Source of the DNA: Caldilinea sp.
Lineage (GTDB): Bacteria; Chloroflexota; Anaerolineae; Caldilineales; Caldilineaceae
Assembly: GCA_026389955.1 (NCBI GenBank)
Contig: JAPLGY010000191.1
Span: forward strand, 1 to 7,107
DNA: 7,107 nucleotides
Reading direction: 5' to 3'
Of the stretch, positions 6,903-7,107 are shown one piece after another. The notes below the pieces were generated by a model. It made no database searches and was not told the origin of the DNA. It saw nothing but the letters and a program-made list of their open reading frames with translations. Positions within the stretch are counted from its first letter, which is position 1. Each line of letters opens with the position of its first letter. The position numbers were made by a program, and so were the translations under genes.

Positions 6903-7105
6903 GTGCGCATGTCGAGGATGGAATCGATCGCAACGCCGGCCATGCCGACATCACCGACGACGCGCGGGTGATCGGAATCATAGCCGCGGTGCGTCGCAAG
7001 ATCGAATGCGACCGAGAGGCCCTTTTGTCCGCCGGCGAGATTGCGGCGGTAGAAGGCGTTGGAATCTTCGGCAGTCGAGAAGCCGGCGTATTGGCGGATG
7101 GTCCA
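6896..7105 (-). CDS. Methylmalonyl-CoA mutase large subunit, internal fragment
   Basis: Seventy residues are readable without interruption from the window edge. [56 protein letters not shown] and [13 protein letters not shown] are the strongly conserved substrate-binding barrel region near the N-terminal third of adenosylcobalamin-dependent methylmalonyl-CoA mutase, which interconverts methylmalonyl-CoA and succinyl-CoA in propionate metabolism. About 600 residues that should follow, including the B12-binding domain, are absent. After LF the frame carries 32 unrelated residues, read from the adaptor region out of frame, to a stop at 6797-6799. The N-terminal part lies beyond the window. The wording of the motif resembles proteobacterial (perhaps alphaproteobacterial) enzymes; this is an impression, not a search result. 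It is unrelated in function to the neighbouring exporter. Confidence 0.9.
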
Positions 7106-7107
7106 CG

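Noticed and set aside
6797..7105. A fusion protein of mutase and a 32-residue tail as a functional gene
   Set aside because: The tail is adaptor sequence read in the wrong frame, and the mutase part lacks most of the catalytic barrel and the whole B12 domain.

Overview
The window looks like a piece of a bacterial chromosome from a Chloroflexota-like organism (Anaerolineae or Caldilineae type). This rests on a moderately GC-rich, CTG-preferring coding style and on a lipoprotein with a PTPTPIP-type linker after its lipobox, a look common in that phylum. The taxonomic call is inference. No tRNA, rRNA, CRISPR array or insertion sequence was seen.

Region 1 (about 1-3000, all genes on the minus strand) is a sulfane-sulfur module. 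Transcribed from about 3000 down to 86, it encodes: a small single-domain rhodanese; a three-domain protein with a metallo-beta-lactamase persulfide dioxygenase domain, a cysteine-less rhodanese domain and an active rhodanese domain (the CstB architecture); a TauE/SafE-family anion exporter; and, after a perfect 9-bp stem-loop, a small FmdB-type zinc-ribbon protein. The likely logic is that sulfurtransferases move persulfide sulfur, the dioxygenase oxidises it to sulfite or thiosulfate, and the exporter removes the sulfur oxyanion. Sulfide:quinone reductase, the usual upstream enzyme, is not in the window. A strong 16-bp hairpin (10-43) lies beyond the last gene.

Region 2 (3000-4060) holds a divergent LysR-type regulator on the plus strand. 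It shares a 104-bp intergenic region with the sulfur operon and is its natural candidate regulator.

Region 3 (4058-6896, minus strand) is a MacAB/YknXYZ-type export operon. It runs from the C-terminal end of a membrane-fusion (adaptor) protein through an ABC ATPase and a MacB-type permease, which overlap by ATGA, to a lipoprotein with an SH3-like region that starts 12 bp after the permease stop.

Region 4 (6896-7107) does not belong with the rest. It encodes, on the minus strand, 70 residues of a methylmalonyl-CoA mutase large subunit. This reading frame ends abruptly at about 6896, where the adaptor protein begins mid-gene in another frame. Leucine codon use also changes at this point. An assembly chimera is the simplest explanation; a real rearrangement is possible. 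The adaptor and mutase are both truncated there.

No clearly undescribed system is visible. The most interesting biology is the CstB-like persulfide operon placed next to a LysR regulator; the most important anomaly is the junction near 6896.
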